Assembly: GCA_001630475.1 (NCBI GenBank) | Contig: KV419413.1 | Span: forward strand, 168,787-232,786 | From: Sistotremastrum niveocremeum HHB9708 | Lineage: Eukaryota; Basidiomycota; Agaricomycetes; Sistotremastrales; Sistotremastraceae | Direction: 5' to 3' | DNA length: 64,000 nucleotides | Part shown: in pieces, positions 47,648 to 58,844 of the stretch | Position numbering within the stretch: position 1 is the stretch's first letter | Layout: each line of letters starts with the position of its first letter | Notes under the pieces: generated by a model | What the model saw: only the letters and a program-made list of their open reading frames with translations | The model's database searches: none | Told to the model about the DNA's origin: nothing | Position numbers and translations under genes: made by a program

Positions 47648-49402
47648 TTGATGAGACTTCGCTCGGGCGCGACTTGCTGATGCTCATCGATCAATGATGT
47701 CAATGCCTCTACAGTTGAATCAGAGAAGCCTTGAGTAGTCTTCAATTTTCGGATCCATAAGCCTTTCGATTTTCGGAATTCTAGGAACCTCTGTAAGCGT
47801 GAACAACTGAACTCTGTTTCGGAACAGTCAAGGCTGTCCAGGCGAGGACAGAGGATGCTCGTCTCCGGGTCCTCGAATTGTAACGCATCCAGAAGTCTCT
47901 CGAAGTCGGCTTTCTGAGTGTGCACACCGATGTGAGTGATCAGAGACCAGGACCTCAAGGCGTCGATTAGTCTGGATAGGGGAGGTAAAGCCTTCACATT
48001 GAGGTCCAGCACGGTGAGAGAGTTGTTGTACGGGGCCACCGATAAAAGAGAATCGAGATCGTCTCGCGTGCGATTGATGCCACAGAGCGATGTTCCAGAC
48101 TTCGAGGTTAAAGTGTAACTGGGCCCGTAGTGTATATCATCGATCCGCAACTCATTATTATAGGGAGCGATACGAGGGCCCAAAAAATCGGCAAAGGATA
48201 GTGCGACAGCGCCTGGACTGCGGTCGCGCTCTACCTCCACCACGATATCCGCTGAGAAGGGAATAACGATGTGATCCAGGAAATGGGACATCTCCGAGAC
48301 GCAGAGAGAGCGAACACTCAAGGAGCGCAAGTTGTCGAGTGAAGGTGAAAAGCCAGCAGGTCTTGTCCCGATGTCGAATCCTGAGCGTTCATTCTCGATA
48401 GAACACTCTTCTAAATGAGGGAACTCGGCAAGGAGGAGGCGGAGATCTGATGACGTCATGCCCGTCCACGAAACGTCAAGGCTAGCGAGTGCAGTTGTTC
48501 GTATGAAGGGTTTTGTTGTTATCTCGCCCTCCAGCACCAGCTCCCTCAGGGCAGGCATGTCGAGTATAGCCATTGGCTCCTGTTCCAACTCCGAATACTC
48601 GGAAAGCTGGAAAGATTCAAGTATGGCGAATTCACGTCTACGAATGTGAGTGCGAAGAAAATTGTTGATGCTTTGAATGCTGGACCTCTCCCTACTCCAG
48701 AAGATGTCCAGTCTGAAGATCCGGCTCGCGAGTTGACCAAGAGGTTCACCGATCTTTTCGTCGAGACATCGAGCGTCGCAGCCATCGCAATTGGGGATAT
48801 ACACGAACATTGGACGAGTTCCGCTGCGTTCTTTAATGAGGGCGAAAAGTTTTGGGTGTATTGGGAGAGACACCTTCGTCCACAATTCAGGAGACCCGAC
48901 TGCGACATTTCTCCATCTCGTAGATCTGGTCAATACAGTATGAGCGCAAGAATGAGCCGCAGAGAAATTCGATACGTTGAATACGCAGCCGGAACATAGG
49001 AACTTTCGTGAAGCTTGTAATAGCGCAATATCTCGAGAATGAGCTCCGGTGCTAGGCGCTCGATAGGTGCTTTCCGGTTGAGCTGCCATTTCATTGTTTG
49101 TAAAGATGCTGCAACCTTTGATTCGACTTCTCGAAACGCTGTTGTAGACGATACATCAGCATGTACACGTTGATTAGGCTGAACTGACGTACTCTCGTGG
49201 ATCTTCACTAGTGCGTCGCCGGATTCAAGCTCATCGACATGACACGCCTGATGCTCACTGTGAGATTACACCGCTAACTGTCAGATATGAAATGCATCTC
49301 AAAAGCTCAATAAGTGTACATTATCTTTGCGATCTTTTCCTCGAAATCAGCACAGATAGCAGACACTGATGCCGAAGAGGCCCCTGAGTCATCTTCATCC
49401 AT
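47638..49402 (-). CDS. F-box-like/leucine-rich protein F7 (532 aa)
   Basis: Minus-strand exons 49402-49320 (83 nt), 49257-49193 (65 nt), 49138-48976 (163 nt) and 48925-47638, phases 2, 1, 2. Start MDEDDSGASS and helix AICADFEEKIAKIM mirror F6. The F-box core LAPELILEILRYY has Tyr in place of the usual Cys. Exon 4 begins STRWRNVAVGSPELW and ends with LDCSETEF and TQGF; the last residues are shorter than F6. Exon 2 is 6 nt longer than in F6, by use of a different acceptor. The pair is a recent tandem duplication, and differences are concentrated in the leucine-rich half, as expected if the substrate-binding face diverges. Confidence 0.87.
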
Positions 49403-49951
49403 GAAAGGCGTGGCGACCTTGGAAGTTTATGCTCCTATCGATATTCAAGTGACTCTGACGGGTTATTAACAGCAAAATGCGTTGAACAGGGCAAGTGCAG
49501 AGGGCAAGGAGAGCCAGCTCGAGAATGGCTCGCGTCGATAAAAAATTAGACCCTGTCGTGTTCCGATCCGACTTCCGAAAGTCTCAAACGCGAGCCTCGT
49601 TGAGACTCGTATTTAAATTGTAGGACCTACGTATACTAATGAGGATACGTAGGTACACTATATGAGCCTCGAATTAATCGCGCTCATTCCTGTCAGGGCT
49701 TTGATCGAGACTGGATAGCGCTATCGTACTTGCAATCATCGCCAGTGCATTCAATCTGTATAGAGGAATCGAATCAGATGGGCACGAGATTCTCCAAGAT
49801 ATACATGGGCTTTGTCAGCTTGGGTAGCCAGCCTTTGCAAGGCTCACAATGCTACGAAGTCCTGCCAATTGCATCTCATCAGCTCTCCAATATGAAAGCA
49901 GACCTTCACGGACTCACATAATTTACTGCATAATTTACGCAGCCCCTCCCG
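49403..49951. other. F7 promoter and F8 3' region
   Basis: Holds the F7 promoter with GCGTCGATAAA at about 49531, matching F6. At about 49632-49660 a 9-bp inverted repeat, CCTACGTAT and its complement with a ~10-nt loop, could form a hairpin. No gene seen. Confidence 0.5.
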
Positions 49952-51724
49952 TTAAAAAGCTCTGCCGCGCTCAGGCGGCTCTTCAAAGAACATCTCCACG
50001 AGGTCATTGATATCATCAAGCTTCGGCTCCGCAAAGCCTTTCGTGACGGTGAGCTCCTTCAGCCCGACGCATCGCTGCTTGCGAAATGCAAGCCAGACTT
50101 TCATCCGGGGTCCGCTAAATTTGGTCCCAGTGCAGTCGAGGCTTTGCAATTCGGGACAGACGGTCTGAGGGGTTTCTTCCAAAGCAGTGAGGAGTTTCTC
50201 GAAGCTGAGTTCCTCCGTGCAGACACGAATGTGCGTGAGAGAGGACCAATAGGTCAGAATTGCGATGAGGTCTTGCATAGAGGGCAAGCGTTGAATGTGG
50301 AATTCAAGCGAAGTCAGATTGTTTGGATAAGAGGCGAGATTCAATGGTGATTCGAAGATGGCATTGCCAGCTTTTCGATGAACAACTTCAAATTGACCGG
50401 ATGCCCGAAAAAGTGTATAGTTAATTTCAGACAGATTAGCCCCAGCGATCTTAATCCCGTCTGCCAAAGCAATTTGAGGACCAAGGAGATCAGTCAACGG
50501 CGCATCCTCTTCGTGTCGATCTGACTCTATTCCCAAAGTTACGCTTGCAGAATCCGGCAACTCGAGATGTTCGAACAGATATATCATGTCGTTCGTGTAG
50601 AACTCTCCTGCATAAAAGCTTCGCATTCTCCTGAGCGCGACCTTGGAACGAGTGCCATGATTGCCAAAATCTTTTGTCATGAGCCCCGATTGCTCGATTT
50701 TACAGTTTTTGAGGGTAGGGTATCGAGATAGAATGGTGAGGATCTCGGGAAGTGTCATGAGCTGCCAATTGACGTGGAGATCAACCAGACGTGGGGCTTC
50801 GATATTGGGAAGATGGCCGAGTTCGCCGCGATATTTGAAACTGCGAAGGCCTGGAGTGTTTAAAGTGACAGATGGCTCTACGCCATTTCGCAGGTCGGTC
50901 AAGTCGAGTGAACGGAGATTGCTGAACTCTTTCCTCCCAATGTAAGTAGCGAGGAAACCATTCAGTCCCCCGGTATCAGCTGAGTGTTTCTCCCAAGCCA
51001 TCTCCAGACGCGTGATGCGAGGGACCAACTGACGGAGTGGATCGGCGATGAAGTCCATGATTGCTTCCTTTTTGGCATAGTGCTCATTGGAAACGACGAC
51101 AGTGAGCGAGGAGGTTCCGCTTCGATCTCGCAGAAGTTGAAATAGTTTCGGAGGGGATGGAAGGCTTATAGTGGTCCACAGAGAAGGAGACCTGATGGCA
51201 AGAGTTCGCCACCTCGAACAACTATTGATATCACCTAAACTGAGCTTCTCGTGGCAGACACTGCAAGTGGAAAAACGCACCAAGTGAAAGCTGACGGCAG
51301 CGAGCGCGCTTTGTAGGTCGTGCGAGAACTATAACTACTGGACCGGACCGGCTTGGTCTGGCCCACACAGTATTGTAGGATAGCGAGAATTATCTCGTCT
51401 GATAGCCGTCCTATCGGCACACACTGGTTGTGTCTCTGTTTGAGAAATACGATAGACTGATTCAATCTCTTCTCCATTTCGACCAAGCCTGACCAGAATA
51501 TTCGTCAATACGATGACTCAAACCAGGAAGACACTGACTCTGCTGTACTACATCCGTGCCCGTGCTTCGCGGATGACTGTTGACTACTTGATGATTTCTT
51601 TTATTTTCGTAAGTTTTGGGCGTTGTGTGAAGCAGTGAGACGCGTCTCACATGCCATCGGCCAATCGCGTCTCGAAACCTGCACAGAAATCGAGTAGCTC
51701 TGACACAGGAGGAATAGACGCCAT
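49952..51724 (-). CDS. F-box-like/leucine-rich protein F8 (528 aa)
   Basis: Minus-strand exons 51724-51651, about 51586-51552, 51488-51281 and 51221-49952, phases 2, 1, 2. Exon 1 gives MASIPPVSELLDFCAGFETRLADGM, carried here in two parts: MASIPPVSELL and DFCAGFETRLADGM, the family's N-terminal helix. Exon 2 is only 35 nt (or 32 nt with an acceptor three bases on), the shortest in the family. Exon 3 has EMEKRLNQSIVFLKQRHNQ and the F-box core LSDEIILAILQYC. Exon 4 opens CSRWRTLAIRSPSLW and ends with LDCTGTKF and TKGF. F8, F10 and F11 share the IVFLKQRHN-type helix before the F-box and form a subgroup. Confidence 0.85.
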
Positions 51725-52131
51725 CTTGAGAAAGGCAATATTTTTCCGCAAGGAAGGGACTAGAAGCAGTCTGATCTGTTGAGCCTGCTGCGCACAAAAA
51801 GACTGAGACTGAGGAAGATACCAGAGAAGACGTTGAGCAGAAGCGCCGCGAAAGAAAGCGACGGGTGCGGAGTTCGAACTTGGTAAGATTTACGACTTCT
51901 TTCAGGACGCACAGACTTTCGACGGCGATCATATCTATTTGGGCGCTTCCGGCCTGATAAATCATAATACACATGGGGCTAAGCATCCTTTCGCTTTAGG
52001 CGTGAGCAAGAATCAAGAAGTCTCGCCTGCGGCTCGGTCTCGAAATGTAGTGGACTAATATTGATCTCTTATTCTTCGAAGGGACTGCTCAAACATTTTA
52101 GTAGAACGTTGAATAACAAGGACTCGATGGC
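51725..52131. other. Spacer between F8 and F9
   Basis: Holds the F8 promoter and the F9 3' end. Minus frames here are read-through of F8 exon 1 and are not separate genes. Confidence 0.4.
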
Positions 52132-53386
52132 TCACAAATTCTCGCAGACTGCCTGTAGCGTCACTTCGCTTTCGTCGGACAACAAGCAAAATTTGATACC
52201 ATCTTCTTCCCAAGCCTGCATCAAACGTTTCCACCACAATGGGAGTCTGAGAATCCGCCCACTCCGCTCCACCTCTCGGTCCCTTTCATTCATCGAGAAT
52301 CTCTGACAGTGCACCCTCCGCAGCATTGGGAAGTTCCTCCTCTGGATTGCTTCCAACACTTTCCTCCTCCCTCCATTGACCTGAGATCTTGAGCTCAAAT
52401 CTCGATGACTGAAGAAGGTGATGGACAATTCATTCAATGTAGGATGGCTTGGTAGCAAAATATGTTCGTCCTCGGAAGTGCAAAGCGCCCAGGGAACGAA
52501 CACAGCCAGATGAGTGAGATGTGGGCAGAGTAATGGAATATCAATTCGTTTCGAAGCCGGCTGATAAAACCCTGAAATGAACAGCGCATCCAGCTTCGAA
52601 CCATGTCGCTCCAGAAATCTCAGGAGGACCTCGTCTTGATAGCCTGGAATGCCCACGTATCCGCAATCAATTGCTAGCTGTCGTATCATAGGCATTTCGA
52701 AGAGAGGGAGGATATTGCCTATCCCGAGTCTGTACTGAAAATGGGTGCGGACAAATTTGAGAGAAGAGAGTCGTGGAATCGGCGTTGCTAGCTCAAAAGT
52801 CTGTTCACGAGATTGTGCCCAGCTCATCTGAAGAGCTTCAAGGTGGCGGAGGCTGGCTAAGGAAGTCTGGACGGCTATCCATTGAGGGCCTGCCTCGACA
52901 TGAAGCGGAGGACCATATATCCATCGTACATTTGGGCAGTGAGAAATGATGTCGAGCAGCTCTGGAGCCGTGATCTTGTCAACGACGATCGCCTTCACGA
53001 AGCGACTGTAAGTTGGTGGCTCAGGGGAGTCGTCTTGAAGGAATTTCGGGATAGTCTTTGGAATGATTTGGAGGAGATCGGGGATCCGGTGCTTGATTTC
53101 GTACGGAACGGCAATGAGATCGTATAGATAGGGGATGGCGATACGTGCCCATGCACGACAGGTCAGGATGACGAAACGCTTCGTTCGATAACCTGGCGAA
53201 AAAGAAATCTCTGCGCCTCTATTAGATACATTGTCGTTCAGTGATCCAACAGCGCTGCGAAGACTCGTACATGACTCACTGGACTCTCACACCCTGTGAT
53301 ATCTCATTGATTATGACGTCTTCCGTCAACGGTACACAAGCATATCTGAGTATGAGACGCCATAGCTCAGGAGGTAGCTTATCCAT
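52132..53386 (-). CDS. F-box protein F9 of the second class (397 aa)
   Basis: Two minus-strand exons, 53386-53280 and 53218-52132, separated by a 61-nt intron with a good donor (GTGAGT) and a plausible branch site (CACTGAAC). The N-terminus is MDKLPPELWRLILRYA, an F-box of the same type as F12, and the closing helix is RFVILTCRAWARIAIPYLY. The rest is leucine-rich (SLASLRHLEALQMSW; LLCPHLTHLAVFVPW) and ends in a basic/hydrophobic helix before QAVCENL. It is embedded in the array of the other class without sharing its exon layout, so it arrived separately. Confidence 0.82.
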
Positions 53387-54148
53387 TATCCTTTGGACGA
53401 ACTATCGTAAACGACAGACCTGATCAGGAGCGCTGATTGGTGTGCAGATGATGAGGGTTGACTGACCGGTTGGTCTCAATATGTATTTGGATCTGAGCGT
53501 CCTTGGATACGATGCAGTTGTTGAAGTCCTGCTCGAGATTGCATTGACAATTGGGTCTGATGCAAGAGCTGGATGAACAACGAGGTTCGATGGCGGCGAG
53601 CGCGAGCGCCTAAAGTATTGCGCCGATTCATCGAAAAGAAATTCAAGTTGGTGACATATGACCCGATCAAATATGACATTATTTTAAACAAGTACATTCT
53701 GCTTCGACTGAAGGGATATATTTCACTCCGAAAATATCAGGACTACAACGCTCTACACTCCAGCTGGATCGTGAGACACCCGACTTCACAGACAGAACTT
53801 CGACAGCGGAAGATAAAGCTAACGAGCCGCCGCACATTGACCTCCGTAGTGTTCACGTATCGCAGCATAAATTTGGCTCAAAGACGCCGCAGAGCATGCC
53901 AGTAGGCAATAGCGCACCGCACAGCCCACAGAAATGCCTAGATAAGAGCGACAGTTCAGAATAAAACGCAGCCGTGATTTTTGATTCGGAGAGACTGAGG
54001 TTCGACACTCTGGAGATGGACAGTGAACTGAATTAATAACAGTGACCTTCTTTGATACAATAGAAAATTGGGAGACAGACCGTCAAACGTGGATCACCAG
54101 CCACCCGAAGCACTGGCGTTCGGCATTCTTGGAGCGACTCAGTAACAT
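53387..54148. other. Spacer between F9 and the RING gene
   Basis: A basic plus-strand frame at 53573-53905 has no domain and an odd composition (very rich in Arg, Lys, Tyr and Leu), so it is not called. Nothing else seen. Confidence 0.4.
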
Positions 54149-54796
54149 TCAGATCATGGAAGGATGGAATCTACCAGGATAGCGAGCGACAACTTTCATC
54201 GCAGCCAGCCCAGCGAACAGATCTAAATTTTCATCGGCCTGACACGAATGCGCTTTACGGCCTTCCGCATTGGCATCAACCGTAGCAAGGCAATTTTTGA
54301 ACCAATCCGCTCGACATTCTGCGGAAGAGCAGATGATGAATTCTGATGATTCATGTTCTTCTTTACTCAGAATATTTAGAGTAGTGCAACTATGAACGAC
54401 GACGTGTTTCAGAGGCGACGAAGCGTAAAGGATTGTGCTGGAGGACTTACCAAGGACAATGAACATCAACTGCGTTGGGCAGGAAAGCCTCTCTTCGTTT
54501 CCAGGCACGGATTTCGCCTTCACTCAAATCAAGGCTGGAAGCGAGTAAAGAGCTGATAGCTGTCAATGGTGCCATTAGAATCCAGATGGTGAAAGCGAAT
54601 AGGACAAACCTGATTTGTCTTCTTTCTGACTCCCTATTTCACAGCTCGCACAAAGAATGGGCCACTTCTTCTCTGACAGACTCAGCGCAACATGATTTGA
54701 AAGACATGGACGACAGTGTAGGTGTTGACAGGTGGGCACCAAGACTTGCACATCTTGGCTGACTGGTTCCAGGCAAATTGGACAATCGTTCCCCAT
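54149..54796 (-). CDS. RING-HC zinc-finger protein (178 aa), probable E3 ubiquitin ligase
   Basis: Minus-strand exons 54796-54610, 54559-54451 and 54389-54149, GT-AG and in frame. The N-terminal RING has all eight ligands: C5, C8, C23, H25, C28, C31, C49 and C52, spaced C-X2-C-X14-C-X1-H-X2-C-X2-C-X17-C-X2-C, starting CPICLEPV. A charged helix follows (LDLSEGEIRAWKRRE), then a second Cys-rich part (HCPCC, CSSAEC) and a C-terminal helix. RING proteins recruit E2 enzymes, so this is probably a ubiquitin ligase. The start is taken at the ATG just before the RING; the frame is open further upstream without ATG, so a 5' exon may be missing. It stands among F-box genes, which also act in ubiquitination, but a direct link is unproven. 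Confidence 0.8.
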
Positions 54797-55231
54797 GGCT
54801 TCAGGAATCGACACAGAGTATGGAAGGGTGGCGGACGAGTACAATAAGTTGCTTGAGGAGTTGAACACTGCAAGGAATGGGCTGCGGATGGTCGTGCAAC
54901 TTTGAGGGGTCCAGCGAAGCAAGTGCGCAAAAGAAATCTGGTCCAGTCCGCCTCCACAAGCCCAAATTTCTCAAGTATGAGCCTTCAGGTAACCCAAATA
55001 GGGCGTAGTTCCAAGGCACAGGACTGACCTCACTTCGATGACCGGCATGCAGGATGTCGTCAATCGGATTCGAACCAAGAGCAGTTCAGGAATTCATATG
55101 CAGTCCCTATTAGTTATAACTTTCACGAGCGGCTTCAAAATGAGCCGTCAGGAAGCTGTAAATGTCGTCGCCGCCAATGGACTGAGCGAGAGCTGCTGGT
55201 GCTGAGGAGCCTCGGCCACTTCGGAGCTGAC
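54797..55231. other. Region upstream of the RING gene
   Basis: Minus-strand sequence here is open in pieces (for example 55237-55117, ending AQSIGGDDIYSFLTAHFEAA...), which may be an exon of the RING gene or of another gene, but I could not join it. A 36-codon plus frame at 54795-54905 starts on the same CCATGG as the RING ATG (see findings). Confidence 0.3.
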
Positions 55232-55561
55232 CTAATGCCGAAGACGGAGATCGGATGAGCCTAACTTCTCCATCTCGGATTTTCCGTCGTATTCATCAGA
55301 TATTTCCCGGAAGCTGAAACTGGCCTTTTTCAAATCATCCAAACGGAGTCTATTTTCTAATATCGGCTGCGCGTGAAAGATAATAGGCTTTTGGTCAAGA
55401 CCGGTCCGGCGTATGGCCACCCAACCCTGGGGATTGGCTGCAAGGTTACATTTTTTACGGACGGCGTCGGTGGCCATCGCTTGGGCACAGCTGTAGCACC
55501 ATCCGTCAGTCGGAAAATCCGAGATGGGATAACGCCTAGGACTCGCAACTTGGGATAACAT
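55232..55561 (-). CDS. Possible small protein (109 aa), weak
   Basis: A minus frame from ATG 55561 to the stop at 55232 includes WCYSC, a middle part with PIIFHAQPILENRLRLDDL and a charged end. It has no recognised domain. Its start lies only a few bases from the TATA box of the divergent secreted-protein gene, which argues against it being translated from that ATG. It could instead be an exon of the gene to its left. Confidence 0.25.
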   Translation of the reverse strand: MLSQVASPRRYPISDFPTDGWCYSCAQAMATDAVRKKCNLAANPQGWVAIRRTGLDQKPIIFHAQPILENRLRLDDLKKASFSFREISDEYDGKSEMEKLGSSDLRLRH

Positions 55562-55567
55562 GGAACG

Positions 55568-55573
55568 TATAAA
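55568..55573 (+). promoter_or_regulatory. TATA box of the secreted-protein gene SSP1
   Basis: TATAAA stands 83 bp before ATG 55651 in a position like that of the SSP2 box. Confidence 0.5.
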
Positions 55574-55650
55574 GGCCAAGCGGAAGATGGCCCTGTCGAC
55601 ACCATTTTCTCAACCCCAATTGCAATTCTCTCAGACATAATCTATTCTCC

Positions 55651-56210
55651 ATGAAGTCCACTTTCTCAGTTGCTTTCCTTGCACTTATCGGTACTGTGAC
55701 CAGCACCGTTTTGCCTCGCTCTTGCCCCGAGTCATCCCAGTTCGGTGTTCTGACCGCTACGCCGACGAATCTCAAACCTGGGGAGGTAAGTTGAAATCAA
55801 ATCTCGCTACCCTTCTGATATTGACCGCTTTTCTTCTCATAGACCTTCTCGATCAATGCGGACTTCACGTGCGCCGTTGAACAATTCAACATCGTTCCAA
55901 AGTACCTCGATTATTACATCGAAGTCCTCGAGAACTCCAACAATGGTCACGAGCCTCCTATCCTCCTGGCTCGCAGACAATTCAGTGGATCTCACTCCTT
56001 GAAAGACCACTTCAGAATTGCTGTTCGTCCTTGTTCTTTTTTATTCGTGCCTGGTAGCTGACCAATGCTCTATAGCTTCCTCGCACGAATTACGTTGCGG
56101 GAGCACCTTATGTTGTTCAGCTGGATGTTACGTATCCCATCAATGGGACGGATGGGAAGCCCGTGTTCATTCAAGGAGGAACTGAGGCTTCTGTGAATAT
56201 CACATCTTAA
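55651..56210 (+). CDS. Small secreted protein SSP1 (149 aa)
   Basis: Three exons, 55651-55785, 55843-56022 and 56076-56210 (135, 180 and 135 nt), all phase 0. Residues 1-19 form a signal peptide (STFSVAFLALIGTVTS). The mature chain has only two Cys, in RSCPESS and FTCAV, which could form one disulfide. Conserved blocks shared with SSP2 are KYLDYYIEVLENSNNGHEPP, LLARRQFS, GAPYVVQ and GGTEAS. The strand pattern suggests an immunoglobulin-like beta sandwich, but I do not recognise a named domain. The protein is secreted and its role unknown; an effector or wall-associated function are both open. Confidence 0.88.
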
Positions 56211-56460
56211 TTGTGCGCGACAAGTACACGGCGTGCGCCTGAACAATTCGAAAGGGGGAAATGTTTTGGATAAATAATGTTGAAATACTTGTCGTATGGA
56301 AGTCACATAGTGCAGTCATATCTGACGTCTCCTGTCCCCGGGACAGGGCTAGTAAGACAATCTTGCTACAGAGGAACGATAATGAACCGGAAGTTACGGG
56401 CCTCAAACCCCCTTCGGAGGTACCTCAAGCCGCAGGAGCCGATAGCCTCTGGATTCATCC

Positions 56461-58227
56461 TCAGGAGTGATATTGAACACTCCCATCCTGGTCTGGATGT
56501 GGTGGATCTGCCACCATCACGTGGCCAACTAACGAAGAGATATCCCCGAGCGGCGGCTCAGAGAACCCCTTCGTAAACTTGAGCTCTTGGAGAGCAACAC
56601 CTCGATCTCTCCGAAATTCCAGAAAGCGTGTCATACGCGGGCCGCTGAATCTCGCTCCCCGACAGTCCAAGGACTTCAGGAGGGGGCAGGGAGTATTCGG
56701 GGTTTCTTCCAGTGCGGTGAAGAGCCTTTCGAGATATGCCGCCTCTGTCCTAATGCTAATGTGAGTTATGAGGTTCCATGATTGCATCACTTTCACGAGT
56801 TCGCGCAGAGAGGGGAGCTTTGGGACGTCCAGGGCGATCCGAGAAACGGAAGATGGATGAGCTATTATCGCTGAGAGCCATATACAATCGTATTGGCCCT
56901 CTTTGTGCTCTATCTCCATCTCGTGTTCGAGTTTGAGAGAACGACCGCCTTCGGAAGTCAAGGCAAAATAAATATGTTGCCTCTCCAAAATTCGAAGCTC
57001 ATCAAACGAGAAGAGCAAAGAGCCGATAAAATCCTCGGGCTCCATCTCAAATAGGTGGTCTTCGTATGTCCCTAGATCAATGGTTGCAGACGAAGGAGTC
57101 TGGAGATGGGACACAATGTCCCTCATTTGAGCCACATAGAGAGATTTGATGGATATGGATTGCAGTTGCGTCAGGGACACTTGTGGAAGATCTGATCCAC
57201 CCTGGCGAGGCAGAGGTTTATAATCCTCGATGGAGCAACGTTCCAAACGAGGAAATCCAGAGAGAAGCTCCAGGATCCCGCGCGGACCCAAACCAGGACA
57301 GCGATATTGGAGTTCCACCAAGTTTTCAGATTGTACTTGAGGTATACGGAACCTGATACCTGAGAACCTCAAAATCTGAAGTGCTGGGGTGTTAAGTGAA
57401 AAGGACTGAGTGCGTCCCCGGTGTTCGTCCCTCATGTCCAGCGTTTTGAGGTACGTAAATGCCTTCTGTCTAATGTGATCGGTCAAAAATTGACTCAAGG
57501 GGGGATTTTCGCCGTCAATGGTCGCCCAGCGTATGTCCAAGTGTGATATCCGGGAAGCCAGCTGACAAAAAGGATCGCCGATGAAGTCCATCTCATGAAC
57601 CTCTGGAAGACCTCGGTTCGTCAGGTACAAGGACACAGGAAGAGCTCCGCTGCGATCGCGAAAGAGTCTGAATAGTGCGGGAGAAGATGGGAGGACTAAA
57701 TGTGACCACAAAGAACGCGCGCGAATTGCCAGTTCCCTCCACCTTTTACATCTACGCAACCTCTTCCGTCAGTGTTCGGAAGAAGGAAATGAGAAATGAC
57801 TGACAGGAAAGTTGCCGATGGCAAGGCGAGCCGTTGCTCTTCTTCATGGGCGGTTCGCGTACCCATGCAGTAATGGAGAATCTCAAGAATTATCTCATCC
57901 GTCAAGCGACCGATCGGAGTACACAGATTGCGTTGCTCTTTCAAGAATTGATCCATCCCATATAGAACTGGTGTCGTATTAGACCGATGAGATGGGTGAG
58001 CCGGGGAAACAAGCTCACTTTGTTCGATGTTGACCAGTCTGCTATCATGAGCGCGCAGGACTGGGGCTTGTTGTCGGCTGTTGAGCTCATTATGAGTGAA
58101 ACTCGAGGGGCATTGTATGGGTCTCTCAATGAAATGCTCACATGGACGATATCTCCTCCGCCACTTGTTTCTTGAACGTGGTGCAAAGATGCGCGATCTC
58201 TGCCCCGGTAGTAAGCGATCCTGACAT
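56461..58227 (-). CDS. F-box-like/leucine-rich protein F10 (532 aa)
   Basis: Minus-strand exons 58227-58142 (86 nt), 58077-58019 (59 nt), 57967-57805 (163 nt) and 57751-56461, phases 2, 1, 2. Exon 1 ends in AHLCTTFKKQVAEEISSM, the Cys/Phe helix. Exon 3 has MDQFLKEQRNLCTPIG and the F-box core LTDEIILEILHYC. Exon 4 begins CKRWRELAIRARSLW and ends LDCRGARF then TKGF, so the usual Thr-Lys of the Cys block is changed to Ala-Arg. It ends 250 bp from the convergent SSP1 gene, an arrangement repeated to the right with the SSP relic and F11. Confidence 0.87.
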
Positions 58228-58462
58228 GGAGTCGAGATCGAAGGAGGATGGCTATTGATGACAGAGGATGAATGAGGAAGTGTCAGTTTTTAATAGGAAG
58301 ACGAGACCAAGATAAGTCTTGAGAGCTTACGCGGTGCCTCAACCTTGTACTCAATCGTGTGTGTATGTGTGGGGCCAACAACAAAGGTGTAAACTTCCGA
58401 ATTCCGAACCCTAAGCGCTAAGCGCTTATGCTGCCAGTCTCCGCTAACTCCGTTTCCTGTGC
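58228..58462. other. F10 promoter
   Basis: Short spacer between the F10 start and the SSP relic. Nothing specific seen. Confidence 0.35.
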
Positions 58463-58723
58463 GCATCTCAAGATACCTCGATTTTTACATCCAGATTTTC
58501 AAGAACTCCCACAATGACTCTCAGAGAATTGTGTGGACAGACGAATCCGGTATCACTCTTTGTCCTTTCTGGGCGTTATTCGTAGCTTCCTCGTACAAAT
58601 TATTTCGCCGGGGCACCCTATGTGTTCCAACTGGATGTCACGTATTCCATCAATGGGATCAATGGAAATCCGGTGCTGATCTAACGTGGTACTGAAGCTT
58701 CTCTGTACATCTCGTCTTGTTGA
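58463..58723 (+). pseudogene. Relic of a third SSP-family gene
   Basis: The sequence keeps part of SSP exon 2 (RYLDFYIQIFKNSHND, aligned to KYLDYYIEVLENSNNG) and, after an intron-like acceptor at 58584-58585, nearly all of exon 3 (LPRTNYFAGAPYVFQLDVTY). Exon 1 with the signal peptide and the second half of exon 2 are gone, and an in-frame TAA at 58682-58684 stops exon 3 thirteen codons early. The remaining end (GTEAS) is still readable up to TGA 58721-58723. It is a decayed copy, closer to SSP1 than to SSP2 in exon 3 (SINGINGNP versus PINGTDGKP). Confidence 0.8.
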
Positions 58724-58844
58724 AAGTATATCCCGCCTGCTTAAACTTCTCCCTTGGGGCCTTGTCGAATCGCGGAAATTAGGATTAATTGATCTAATAT
58801 AACATTTGTTGGGTCGGACGCTTCTACGTCAGCTAGTCCCGTGC

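Noticed and set aside
53573-53905. Basic 110-codon frame on the plus strand
   Set aside because: Odd composition, no homologous look, no neighbours or splice sites that fit.
55066-55076. tRNA T-arm-like GGTTCGAATCC on the minus strand
   Set aside because: The T-stem would contain a mismatch and no matching acceptor or anticodon arm is found in the 75 bases around it.
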